DNA from: Mycobacterium paragordonae
Lineage (GTDB): Bacteria > Actinomycetota > Actinomycetes > Mycobacteriales > Mycobacteriaceae
Reading direction: 5' to 3'
Length of the DNA stretch: 64,000 bases
NCBI RefSeq assembly: GCF_003614435.1
Contig: NZ_CP025546.1
Span: 3,100,001 to 3,164,000 of the forward strand
The translations under genes and the position numbers were made by a program. The notes beneath the pieces are model-generated. The model worked only from the letters and a program-made list of their open reading frames with translations. It had not been told where the DNA came from and made no database searches. Below, piece after piece: positions 38,989-45,562 of the stretch (the first letter of the stretch is position 1; each line of letters opens with the position of its first letter).

Positions 38989-39366
38989 GTGGAGTCGCGG
39001 GCGCGCACGCGGCTTCTTAGCGCTGGATGCCTGCTCTCCGTATCTGATTCGTGGCCCTCTCGGGTTTCATCCATTCCCGGGGCCTTTCTGAGTGCGCAGC
39101 AGATCATTCTGCATCAGTACGAGTGTCGCCATCAGTACCTCAAGGACGCATTGGCAGCGACCTCGGATGAGGACGCTGGCTTCGATTGCTTGAACCGACT
39201 GCGCCAAGACGTCATACCTGGCGTGTCGGGGTATCCGGGCCGCGCGAAGCCGATCAACCGATGCCAGGCGAATTGCGTCGGTCGAATGCAGCTCCGCCGA
39301 TGGTTCTGCAAACACCATCGTGTCTACAGGATAGCTATAGGATTGGTTGCACCCCAACGTATTTGA
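38989..39366 (+). CDS. Hypothetical protein, start uncertain
   Basis: The frame is open from GTG 38989 to TGA 39364-39366. Only the part from about 39088 on looks protein-like: AQQIILHQYECRHQYLKDAL and GFDCLNRLRQD, with GC-rich third positions. No ATG or GTG lies close to that part, so either the long start is right or the 5' end is decayed. The stop shares one base with the ATG of the next gene (TGATG), suggesting coupled translation. No family recognised. Confidence 0.4.
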   Translation: MESRARTRLLSAGCLLSVSDSWPSRVSSIPGAFLSAQQIILHQYECRHQYLKDALAATSDEDAGFDCLNRLRQDVIPGVSGYPGRAKPINRCQANCVGRMQLRRWFCKHHRVYRIAIGLVAPQRI

Positions 39367-39713
39367 TGTGCGATACTCCCGGAGATTGGGTAGACTCGTC
39401 CCCTGATCGTCGTCATGCCGTCAGGAAGGGGCGATGTCCTTGCTCCAAACACAACGCCGCCGTTCGAACCAAAGAAACGGTGGCCTGGTTTTGGAATGCG
39501 AGGAATCTCTTGAACGACATCTCCGTTTTGGGCGGACGCTACGGCTATCTTCAGCAGCGCTTCGGCCCTGACCACCCCGACACCGTCGCGGCCCGGGTCG
39601 ATCACCGAGTTGCCCGCATTCGCGCGTTTGCACGCGAACTCCTGGCCGATACAGGGCCGCTTAACGAGAAGCAGATCAATTCGATCCTTGCCGTACTGCG
39701 GGGTGCCTCGTGA
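39366..39713 (+). CDS. Hypothetical protein, 115 aa
   Basis: Starts at ATG 39366 (MCDTPGDWVDSSPD) in a TGATG overlap with the preceding frame. The body includes CPCSKHNAAVRTKETVAWFW and a helical C-terminus (LLADTGPLNEKQINSILAVL). The CPC pair near the N-terminus could bind metal. Its stop overlaps the next small ORF as GTGA. No family recognised; supported by coding texture and overlaps. Confidence 0.5.
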   Translation: MCDTPGDWVDSSPDRRHAVRKGRCPCSKHNAAVRTKETVAWFWNARNLLNDISVLGGRYGYLQQRFGPDHPDTVAARVDHRVARIRAFARELLADTGPLNEKQINSILAVLRGAS

Positions 39714-39862
39714 GGACCCAGGACGACGCAGGGGTCTCGTCCTACGGCATACATATCGCCCGGTTCACCGCTGTGGACCCGCAGCCAACGCGCGCTCAGA
39801 ACGCGCAACTATGTCAACTTCTGCTGAGGCCTGCCGCGAAGATCCTGGTCGGGGCCTCATGA
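39710..39862 (+). CDS. Small hypothetical protein, 50 aa
   Basis: GTG at 39710 overlaps the upstream stop (GTGA) and TGA at 39860-39862 overlaps the next ATG (ATGA). The product starts MRTQDDAGVSSYGIHIARF and ends LLLRPAAKILVGAS. Double 4-base overlaps on both sides are strong positional evidence for translation. No homologue recognised. Confidence 0.5.
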   Translation: MRTQDDAGVSSYGIHIARFTAVDPQPTRAQNAQLCQLLLRPAAKILVGAS

Positions 39863-40530
39863 GCGCCCCAGAGCTGCGCTGCGACGCTCTGGACCACCAG
39901 GAGGCGCGCGACCTCACAGACCGGATTAAAGCCGACGTAGAGGCGGTCTGGGGCCTGATCGTTCAGGCCTACCAGCAGCGGGCGTGGGCCGCACTCGGCT
40001 ATGCGTCGTGGGACGCCTACACCCATGAGGAGTTCAGAAGCTTGAGGCTGCGGCTGCCTCGGGAAGAGCGATCCGGAGTAGTTGCTTCGCTGAGAGACGC
40101 TGGCCTGAGTATTCGAGCTATCGCCGCAGCGACGGGCTTCGACAAGAACACGGTGCAAGCCGATCTTGCTCAGGTGTCTGAAACTCATACACCTGGGGAG
40201 CGGTCGCGCGAGGCCGAAGACGTTCCTAACACCGATCCTCTTCCGACGATTGGGTTGGATGGCAAGAAATACCGGCGCAACCAGCGACCGAAGCGTGAAT
40301 CGACGCCTGCGGAGAAGAACGACAAGCTCCGCGACGGTGTGAATCGCAACATCGACCAGATTGAAACCGCGCTTGACATATTGGAGTGGCGTTGCGCGAA
40401 GAAATGCTTCGCGGATGCCTATGCCGTCGCACCAGACTGCCGTAGCAAGCATCACAAGCGACTCTTGCGGCTTGGCGACCGGCTCGACAGAATCCGCGAC
40501 CAGTTTTCGGACAGAGACGTGTCGTCGTGA
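39859..40530 (+). CDS. Helix-turn-helix protein of actinobacterial mobile elements
   Basis: 223 residues from ATG 39859 (ATGA overlap). N-terminal helices include AVWGLIVQAYQQRAWAALGY and the phrase YASWDAYTHEEF, then a clear HTH at about 75-100 (GLSIRAIAAATGFDKNTVQADLA), and a basic linker followed by a helical tail with two Cys. This arrangement is common in regulatory or partition-like proteins of actinobacterial phages and plasmids; I would not call it ParB, since no ParB nuclease motif is seen. ATG at 39808 upstream is an alternative. It ends a run of four overlapping genes. Confidence 0.7.
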   Translation: MSAPELRCDALDHQEARDLTDRIKADVEAVWGLIVQAYQQRAWAALGYASWDAYTHEEFRSLRLRLPREERSGVVASLRDAGLSIRAIAAATGFDKNTVQADLAQVSETHTPGERSREAEDVPNTDPLPTIGLDGKKYRRNQRPKRESTPAEKNDKLRDGVNRNIDQIETALDILEWRCAKKCFADAYAVAPDCRSKHHKRLLRLGDRLDRIRDQFSDRDVSS

Positions 40531-40944
40531 CTGCCGCCACCGGTGTCTCGAAGAGGACTCGGCCCTATTCGGGATCGCTTGCAACACGCGGCCCGTAAGC
40601 GCGTGCCACCAAGCAGGTGGGCGCGGCCTCTTAATACTAAGACGGCCCCGGTTACGGCCATCCCAGAGCGGAATTTCCTCGAAGGCGATCAAGGCAGACT
40701 GGTCGTGGAGTCGCGCAGCGCGGACGCGGCTTCGCATTGCCATTGTCCGATTGGCAATCTGGTGCGTGATACCTGCTGGTCTTTAAATCTGCTGGGCCTG
40801 TGGTATGCCTGCAGTGTTCTGCACGTGATTGACAAGCGTGGGCTGTCCTTTCCTCCATGAGTTTCGATGGCCACACGCGACTGACCATGGGCTCACACTT
40901 TGGTTTGGCCGATCTCACGTGTCGTCTTGAACGACAATGAACGG
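40531..40944. other. 414-base stretch without a convincing gene
   Basis: A GTG at 40527 overlaps the upstream stop but yields only 23 residues. A 105-residue frame at 40543-40860 has no RBS and atypical composition. The phrase TGGAGTCGCG followed by ACGCGGCTTC near 40709 resembles a phrase near 38988, hinting at decayed duplicates. No RNA or site recognised. Confidence 0.4.
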
Positions 40945-41171
40945 ATGGGCGAGCGGGTCATCAACGGGACAAGCAAGCGCCTGGCGGCGCAGCACAAGGT
41001 ACGTGTAGGGGGTCGTGTACTCACCTATGACGAGTTGCGCGCTGAGGTGGAAGCGGAGGCCGCTGGATTGCGCCGGAGCAGTGGCTCGATGGCGAGTTTG
41101 TGTTTGAGCCCTGGTTGTCGGACTCGTTGGTGAGTGGGCACGTCAAGCGTGTTGACCAAAAGCCGTGCTGA
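40945..41171 (+). pseudogene. Small hypothetical gene with a 1-nt frameshift
   Basis: Frame 1 starts at ATG 40945 (MGERVINGTSKRLAAQHKV, then LTYDELRAEVEAEAAG). Near 41066 coding texture jumps frame and continues as WIAPEQWLDGEFVFEPWL then SGHVKRVDQKPC to TGA 41169-41171. The total length is one base short of a multiple of three, consistent with a single-base deletion in GAGGCCGCTGG. Without the shift the product would be about 75 residues. It may be a decayed island gene or a sequencing error. Confidence 0.5.
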
Positions 41172-41307
41172 CGTCCGCGAAGCTCTGGGCAGTTGCGGCG
41201 TGGCGCACCCCATTTACGGCTGTCATCAGCCACCATGAACTTGGCGGTGCAGCGCCAGGCTAAACCGCGCGTCCACACCGGGCGCAGAGGCGACGAGAGC
41301 TAGCGGG

Positions 41308-41553
41308 ATGGCGAAGCGCAGCCCCTACGAGGGCTATTACAAGCGACAGCGGCAGATCGATTCGAAGGTCTTTGACATCATGCTGTCCACGAAGCACATG
41401 TGCCTGTGCAATCATCCGCAGGGCTTTCACTGGAACACCGACGACGGTGAGAACGTCGGCAAGTGCGTAGACGCGGACTGCCCGTGCGAGGCGTTTGATG
41501 AAGACGTGCTCTACGAAGCGCGGCTATGCGCAGGGCCGCAGCGCCGAGCCTGA
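41308..41553 (+). CDS. Small Cys-rich protein, 81 aa
   Basis: ATG at 41308 gives MAKRSPYEGYYKRQRQID, then STKHMCLCNHPQGFHWN and GKCVDADCPCEAF. The CLCNH and CVDADCPC pairs suggest a small zinc-binding fold, as in many phage and plasmid proteins. Its 3' end is overlapped by about 56 bases by the next ORF in another frame. Function unknown. Confidence 0.6.
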   Translation: MAKRSPYEGYYKRQRQIDSKVFDIMLSTKHMCLCNHPQGFHWNTDDGENVGKCVDADCPCEAFDEDVLYEARLCAGPQRRA

Positions 41554-41755
41554 CGACGCCGGTGACGACGCTTTGTCGCGTGTCATGCGCACCGAGGAAG
41601 AGCGCGCCGTTGATGCTGACGAGGTGTGGGACCGGGCGCTGCACGCCAAGCGCCCCAACCCCATCGGCAGGCCCCGCCCCGACGCGCGGCACGACCCGGC
41701 GGCAATCGATGCGCTGCGCCAACTTGGCGGCAGCCCTCAGGACCTGACGGGCTAA
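41498..41755 (+). CDS. Small acidic hypothetical protein, 85 aa
   Basis: The reading from about 41540 looks coding: SAEPDDAGDDALSRVMRTEE then DEVWDRALHAKRPNPIGRPR and AAIDALRQLGGSPQDLTG. The start is uncertain because ATG 41498 places the first 18 residues within the preceding gene. Function unknown. Confidence 0.5.
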   Translation: MKTCSTKRGYAQGRSAEPDDAGDDALSRVMRTEEERAVDADEVWDRALHAKRPNPIGRPRPDARHDPAAIDALRQLGGSPQDLTG

Positions 41756-41853
41756 TTAACAACTCGTCAGTGCCACTTTTGGTAGTAGGTCGCCGGTGAT
41801 TTCAGGCTTTAGCGGGTAGGGCCGCAACTCAGCGCCCCAACGAGGGGGCCGAC

Positions 41854-42438
41854 CTACCATCGGCACACCAGTGCGCTGTCGGCCCCTGGCGGCGTGGGGA
41901 GTCGGAACACTCGCTCGACCTGAGCTAGAGCTTCCCGAATCGCGGATTCGCACTCATCAGACGTCGGTTCCCAGCCTCTGTGGACAGCCTTATTGCGCTT
42001 GTTGACCAAATCGTCCGTGAAGCTTCTCGGCAGCCCTTGGCCGAGCTTCTCCAATAGAGCGGTCTTTGCTCCCAGCATCGGTCTATTCCCCAGCAGAGAG
42101 CGCTGGCCGGTGAGGGCAACTTCCATATGATGTGGCAACGACCCGGGCGACGATCGGCACCCTAAGGTACACACACGAACCGCGACCTGCGGAGAGCTAT
42201 GACCCAATGGATTCCTGGTTGCCGCTGAACACGTTCGCCGCTTCCGCACTCGCGGCGGACCGTGCAGGGGGCGCATCAGCTGTTCGTCGACCTCGTTGAG
42301 GTCGACCCGGATCGTGCGCCGCGAACTGCCCATCCGGTAACGGGTCAACTCGCCGTCAGTGATCAAGCGCCGCACCGTTTTCGGGCTGGCCTGAAGGTAC
42401 TCGGCGGTCTCGGCAACGGTGATGTAGCGACGCTTCAC
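41854..42438 (-). CDS. Chimeric ORF: excisionase-like HTH joined to a HEPN-like helical tail
   Basis: 194 residues. Residues 1-60 are a classic MerR/Xis-type HTH (RRYITVAETAEYLQASPKTV, then TDGELTRYRMG). Residues about 60-105 are Arg/Ser/Cys-rich with no pattern. Residues about 110-185 form a helical segment containing LVNKRNKAVHRGWEPTSDEC, like the RNxxxH region of HEPN or Abi-like proteins. The middle looks like out-of-frame filler, so the ORF may be a fusion of two unrelated remnants caused by deletion. ATG at 42438 overlaps the upstream gene stop (ATGA). Confidence 0.55.
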   Translation of the reverse strand: MKRRYITVAETAEYLQASPKTVRRLITDGELTRYRMGSSRRTIRVDLNEVDEQLMRPLHGPPRVRKRRTCSAATRNPLGHSSPQVAVRVCTLGCRSSPGSLPHHMEVALTGQRSLLGNRPMLGAKTALLEKLGQGLPRSFTDDLVNKRNKAVHRGWEPTSDECESAIREALAQVERVFRLPTPPGADSALVCRW

Positions 42439-42827
42439 GGTGGCTCCCAGATGCGGATGCGACCTAGCTGCAACAGCGAGTCCCGGTTGATACGGATAGC
42501 CCTTCCAGAGCCGATACGCCGGGCGTCGAGTTGCTCATGGGCGATGAGCTGGTGGATGAGGTGGCTGCTGACCTGGTAGTAGTTCGCGGCCTGCGTGAGC
42601 GTCACCCAACGCGGCACCACTTCTGCAGCGACATCGGGTTGACCGCACAGCCGAAGTAACGATCCCCGTTCGACGCGGATCAGCCGACCCCACGGCGTAG
42701 CCCCGCCCCGGACGCCGATTCGACGGACATCCAACTTCGGCAGCAGGCGCTGGTAAGCCTCAGCGCGGTCGACACCGCAGTGCTCTGCCACCTGCGCGAC
42801 GGTAAGCCATGGAGGAAGTACGGTCAC
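42435..42827 (-). CDS. Double HTH/DNA-binding hypothetical protein
   Basis: 130 residues from GTG 42827, which overlaps the upstream stop (GTGA). Two similar HTH-like modules appear in tandem: WLTVAQVAEHCGVDRAEAYQ and WVTLTQAANYYQVSSHLIHQ, each followed by an RRIG phrase and a short beta stretch ending in a Leu-rich helix (GSLLRLCG, DSLLQLG). An internal duplication is likely. It probably binds DNA in the element's control region. Confidence 0.6.
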   Translation of the reverse strand: MTVLPPWLTVAQVAEHCGVDRAEAYQRLLPKLDVRRIGVRGGATPWGRLIRVERGSLLRLCGQPDVAAEVVPRWVTLTQAANYYQVSSHLIHQLIAHEQLDARRIGSGRAIRINRDSLLQLGRIRIWEPP

Positions 42828-43126
42828 GGCTCGCGAATCTTGTCGAGGCACTCAGGGCACAGCGCCGCTGCAGAATCCTTCGGTTGACCGCAGGTCTGAC
42901 AAATGAGTTTTCGCCGCTGCCGTGCCGCCGCCGACTTGAGCGCCATCCGTTGCATGTGGGCCTTGCGCGCCCACTCGGCACGCTTTGCGCGCTCCTGGGC
43001 GTCAATTCCCCTGGGGGCCACGTCGCGCTCGAATCGCTCCAACGCTGCTTTCCTAGCTGGCCAAGTCCGTGCCGCCCTGTCCGGTGTCCTGGCCCAGGAC
43101 TCATATGCACCGATCCGTCCGCGCAT
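42824..43126 (-). CDS. Small zinc-ribbon protein
   Basis: 100 residues, Arg/Ala-rich helical N-terminus (ERAKRAEWARKAHMQRMALK) and a C-terminal CxxC-x(11)-CxxC zinc ribbon (CQTCGQPKDSAAALCPEC). ATG at 43126. It is the first of three overlapping minus-strand genes. Function unknown; a nucleic-acid-binding accessory is plausible. Confidence 0.6.
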   Translation of the reverse strand: MRGRIGAYESWARTPDRAARTWPARKAALERFERDVAPRGIDAQERAKRAEWARKAHMQRMALKSAAARQRRKLICQTCGQPKDSAAALCPECLDKIREP

Positions 43127-43279
43127 GCTCCGCGCCTTCCGCGCTGTCGTCCGGCTCCCACCGGCGAGACGTTAATCGCCCCGCGCGGAAAGAACATTTG
43201 AACTCAGAGCTGACAACTTTGTTGGTGACGGCAGAAGAACTTGCTCTGCGTCCAATCCTAGGGCTTGCCCGAGTTCTAG

Positions 43280-43534
43280 CTACTCGCCCAGGAGCTGGGC
43301 TGCTTCTACACCAAGCGCATCGGCGATGTCGAATAGGCGTTCGTACAGCAGGCCGCGTCGTCCCAGCTCCACGTCGATCAAGACATTCCTCGTGACGCCG
43401 GACCGCAAAGCGAGGGTTTCTTGCGTGAGGTTCCTCTCGGCGCGAAGCTTTCGGATTCTGCCCCCAACTTGGCGACGACGGAGTTCCCATGCTGCGACCC
43501 GGTCGGGATCATTCTGACTCGGGCGAGTGGGCAC
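43280..43534 (-). CDS. XRE-family transcriptional regulator
   Basis: 84 residues. HTH_3 fold: VGGRIRKLRAERNLTQETLA then LRSGVTRNVLIDVELGRRG and LFDIADALGVEAAQLLGE. Probably a repressor controlling its own promoter and the divergent rightward genes. The 165-base divergent region contains the perfect palindrome CTACTAGTAG at 43574-43583, a candidate operator. Confidence 0.85.
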   Translation of the reverse strand: MPTRPSQNDPDRVAAWELRRRQVGGRIRKLRAERNLTQETLALRSGVTRNVLIDVELGRRGLLYERLFDIADALGVEAAQLLGE

Positions 43535-43573
43535 GGGTCCTAGTAATCGGCCAAAACCGATCGGGTGTCTGCC

Positions 43574-43583
43574 CTACTAGTAG
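43574..43583. promoter_or_regulatory. Palindrome, candidate XRE operator
   Basis: CTACTAGTAG is a perfect 10-base palindrome between the XRE gene and the divergent secreted-peptide gene, close to the expected promoter positions of both. No second copy was seen. Binding is inference. Confidence 0.3.
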
Positions 43584-43698
43584 TACACTGATCAGGCCTG
43601 CGCTGGCACTTGGACAATCCAACCGATCAGGAACAACCGCTGGACGGAAATGCACACCGGAGGTCGGGACGCGATTTTGCACCGAAGGAGGAACGACC

Positions 43699-43923
43699 TT
43701 GAGACTTCGTCTGTATTCGCTTGCACTCCTCGCGAGTGCATTGTTCGGTGCGTGGGTCAACCCGGCATTGGCAACCGCTAATTCTGGTTGTCCGGTCAAC
43801 TACTCTTACGACCCTGCGACGAAGATGTGTCAGCCTATCTACAGTCGCCCTGTCCCTGGGTCGGGCTGCAACCCCTATACGCCCGACGGCTTCTTGGGGT
43901 GCTACGGCAGCGACTGGGAGTGA
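43699..43923 (+). CDS. Small secreted Cys-rich protein, 74 aa
   Basis: TTG at 43699 has a strong RBS (AGGAGG, 7 bases upstream). A signal peptide is clear (RLRLYSLALLASALFGAWV, then NPALA), leaving a mature chain of about 49 residues with four Cys in NSGCP, TKMCQ, GSGCN and FLGCY. This could form two disulfides. Small secreted Cys-rich proteins of this form occur in mycobacteria, but I cannot name a family. It starts a rightward cluster that ends with a membrane kinase. Confidence 0.7.
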   Translation: MRLRLYSLALLASALFGAWVNPALATANSGCPVNYSYDPATKMCQPIYSRPVPGSGCNPYTPDGFLGCYGSDWE

Positions 43924-43925
43924 GC

Positions 43926-44030
43926 GTGAGCCCAGACCCCTTGACCGTCTTTAGGATTGACTCAAACGACGACGCTCGGCGCGGTGTAACTGCCTACCAG
44001 GATGTTGCGTCTGCCGAGATCGTTGAATGA
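43926..44030 (+). CDS. Tiny hypothetical protein, 34 aa
   Basis: GTG at 43926, 2 bases after the preceding stop; its TGA overlaps the next ATG as ATGA. Product MSPDPLTVFRIDSNDDARRG, then VTAYQDVASAEIVE. Tight spacing on both sides argues for translation. No family recognised. Confidence 0.45.
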   Translation: MSPDPLTVFRIDSNDDARRGVTAYQDVASAEIVE

Positions 44031-44635
44031 GCGGCGGCGTCGAGGATGTCGACCTCAAGTCGCCTACGTTCTATTGGAACGTGGCCTGCGAGATGGCCCG
44101 ATGGCTGCGCAGCGAAGGCAATGTGCCGCCCCCGATGAACCTTGAAGGTCCAATCATGCAGCAGGGTGAGCAGGGCCGGATTGCCGTTCCGCACGTGCGC
44201 TATGACCGGCTGTACGGTGGCAGTGGCCGCTACCGCACTATCAACCCCTTCGTGGCGGGATCGACAGGGTTCGTCGTGGGGGCTTGGGGCGCTGCACTTC
44301 TGGCGAATCAGTACGCGAAGGAAAAGGCGCAGCAGAACGCCCAAGTGCGGTGGCGAGACGAAGCGACAGCCGTCGTCTACATCACCTCACAGCGCGTAAT
44401 CACTGCTCTCCCGGAACGGACCCTTGACTTCGCTTTATCGCGAGTCAGTGCGTTCCACGTCGATTTCGACAACTGGAACACCATGTTGGAGTTCACCGGC
44501 GACGTAGCGCCACTGCGTCTCACCGGCCCACCCGCGCCCGTGTTGGCCTTGTGGATTGCCTACGGGCTCTTCGGTTCCGGCTGGCAGAAGGATTCGCGGT
44601 TCGACCGGCTCGGCCCACTAGAAGATCAGAGATGA
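44027..44635 (+). CDS. Membrane-associated protein with a PH/GRAM-like domain (inferred)
   Basis: 202 residues. About residues 70-95 hold a weak hydrophobic segment (FVAGSTGFVVGAWGAALLAN). Residues about 115-190 read like a bacterial PH/GRAM fold: AVVYITSQRVITALPERTLD, then FALSRVSAFHVDF, then MLEFTGDVAPLRLTGP and a final helix LALWIAYGLFG. The phrase ITSQRVI matches the TxxRLI strand of these domains. Both ends overlap neighbours by 4 bases. The role is unknown; a membrane-signalling accessory to the nearby kinase is possible. Confidence 0.6.
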   Translation: MSGGVEDVDLKSPTFYWNVACEMARWLRSEGNVPPPMNLEGPIMQQGEQGRIAVPHVRYDRLYGGSGRYRTINPFVAGSTGFVVGAWGAALLANQYAKEKAQQNAQVRWRDEATAVVYITSQRVITALPERTLDFALSRVSAFHVDFDNWNTMLEFTGDVAPLRLTGPPAPVLALWIAYGLFGSGWQKDSRFDRLGPLEDQR

Positions 44636-45009
44636 GGATTGTGAGCGAACCCAAGCAACCCCCACAGCCTGGCGAGCCAAGTCGCGGCGGAACCCCAGGG
44701 TGGTATCCGGACCCCGACGGATCGCCTCGGCAGCGGTTCTGGGACGGCCAACAATGGACCGGCTACAGGCCGCCGCCAGGGGGAGACCCCTTCGTCCAAT
44801 TCTGGCAACGTATGAGCAGCACGTCGAAGGCGGTAATCGCGGGCGTCGTGGGCATCGTGCTGCTGATCGTCGTGATTCTTGTCATTCAGTCCGAGCCGTG
44901 GCACAGCCAAAGGTACAAGGATTGCAGGGCGGCAGCTGACCGCGAGGGGTACAGGGGAGCGCAGCGCGACTCGGCCATCAAATTTTGCGTCGACACGGGC
45001 AACTTATAG
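44632..45009 (+). CDS. DUF2510 single-pass membrane protein
   Basis: 125 residues. N-terminal Pro-rich segment, then the DUF2510 motif GWYPDPDGSPRQRFWDGQQW, one membrane helix (AVIAGVVGIVLLIVVILVIQ) and a short outer tail with two Cys (DCRAAADREGY, IKFCVDTGNL). DUF2510 is an actinobacterial module often found N-terminal to membrane segments. ATG at 44632 overlaps the upstream stop. Confidence 0.8.
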   Translation: MRIVSEPKQPPQPGEPSRGGTPGWYPDPDGSPRQRFWDGQQWTGYRPPPGGDPFVQFWQRMSSTSKAVIAGVVGIVLLIVVILVIQSEPWHSQRYKDCRAAADREGYRGAQRDSAIKFCVDTGNL

Positions 45010-45019
45010 GCGGTATGGC

Positions 45020-45397
45020 GTGAACCGAGGGGTGGATCAGGTCGGCACAAAAGCGCGGCTACCGCGATGTTTCTCCTTGCTGCTCTGCGCCGTGGCTAGT
45101 GCGGCGACGGTGTCGGTGTCGGCGTGCGCCGGGTCATCGAGTCATTCGTCCGCTGAGACGTCTAGCGGTCCGAGTAGCTCATATCAACAGGGCTACAACG
45201 ACGGAGCGAACTGGGCTCGGAAGAACTACGTTCAGCAGCCAGGATCCCAATCTGGGTTGCCCGACTACGTCGTCAACGATTGGTGCCGAATGTTCCTGTC
45301 CCGCTATCAAAATGGCCTCAACAGCCCGATGCCCGCCAGTGCGGGTGACTACATGCAGGGCTGCCACGACGGGTTCGGCGTCTTACGGAAGAACTGA
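45020..45397 (+). CDS. Putative lipoprotein
   Basis: 125 residues from GTG 45020. Signal sequence FSLLLCAVASAATVSVSAC with a lipobox ending SAC and a Ser-rich region after it (AGSSSHSSAETSSGPSSS). The mature domain is YQQGYNDGANWARKNYVQQP, then WCRMFLSRY and YMQGCHDGFGVLRKN, with one Cys pair. A surface-anchored protein of unknown role. It lies 10 bases after the DUF2510 gene. Confidence 0.65.
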   Translation: MNRGVDQVGTKARLPRCFSLLLCAVASAATVSVSACAGSSSHSSAETSSGPSSSYQQGYNDGANWARKNYVQQPGSQSGLPDYVVNDWCRMFLSRYQNGLNSPMPASAGDYMQGCHDGFGVLRKN

Positions 45398-45550
45398 TTT
45401 TCGAGGCCGATTGATCGGCCTTGAGTCGTGCAGAAGGCCGCGACAGAATTTTCAGCTTGGCCGAGACGCGGGTCAGTTCGGGCTCGATCGGCGACCTCCC
45501 GGGGTGTTGGAGTACCTCTCGGGGATCGATACAAGTCCCCGGCACCTCGG

Positions 45551-45556
45551 TACTAT
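45551..45556 (+). promoter_or_regulatory. Candidate -10 element for the kinase gene
   Basis: TACTAT, with the kinase ATG 6 bases downstream of its last base at 45563. This is the spacing of a leaderless mycobacterial promoter, and no Shine-Dalgarno lies in front of the ATG. Confidence 0.5.
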
Positions 45557-45562
45557 CCGCCT

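Noticed and set aside
40543..40860. A 105-residue plus-strand frame
   Set aside because: It lacks an RBS and coding texture; the region looks like decayed sequence.
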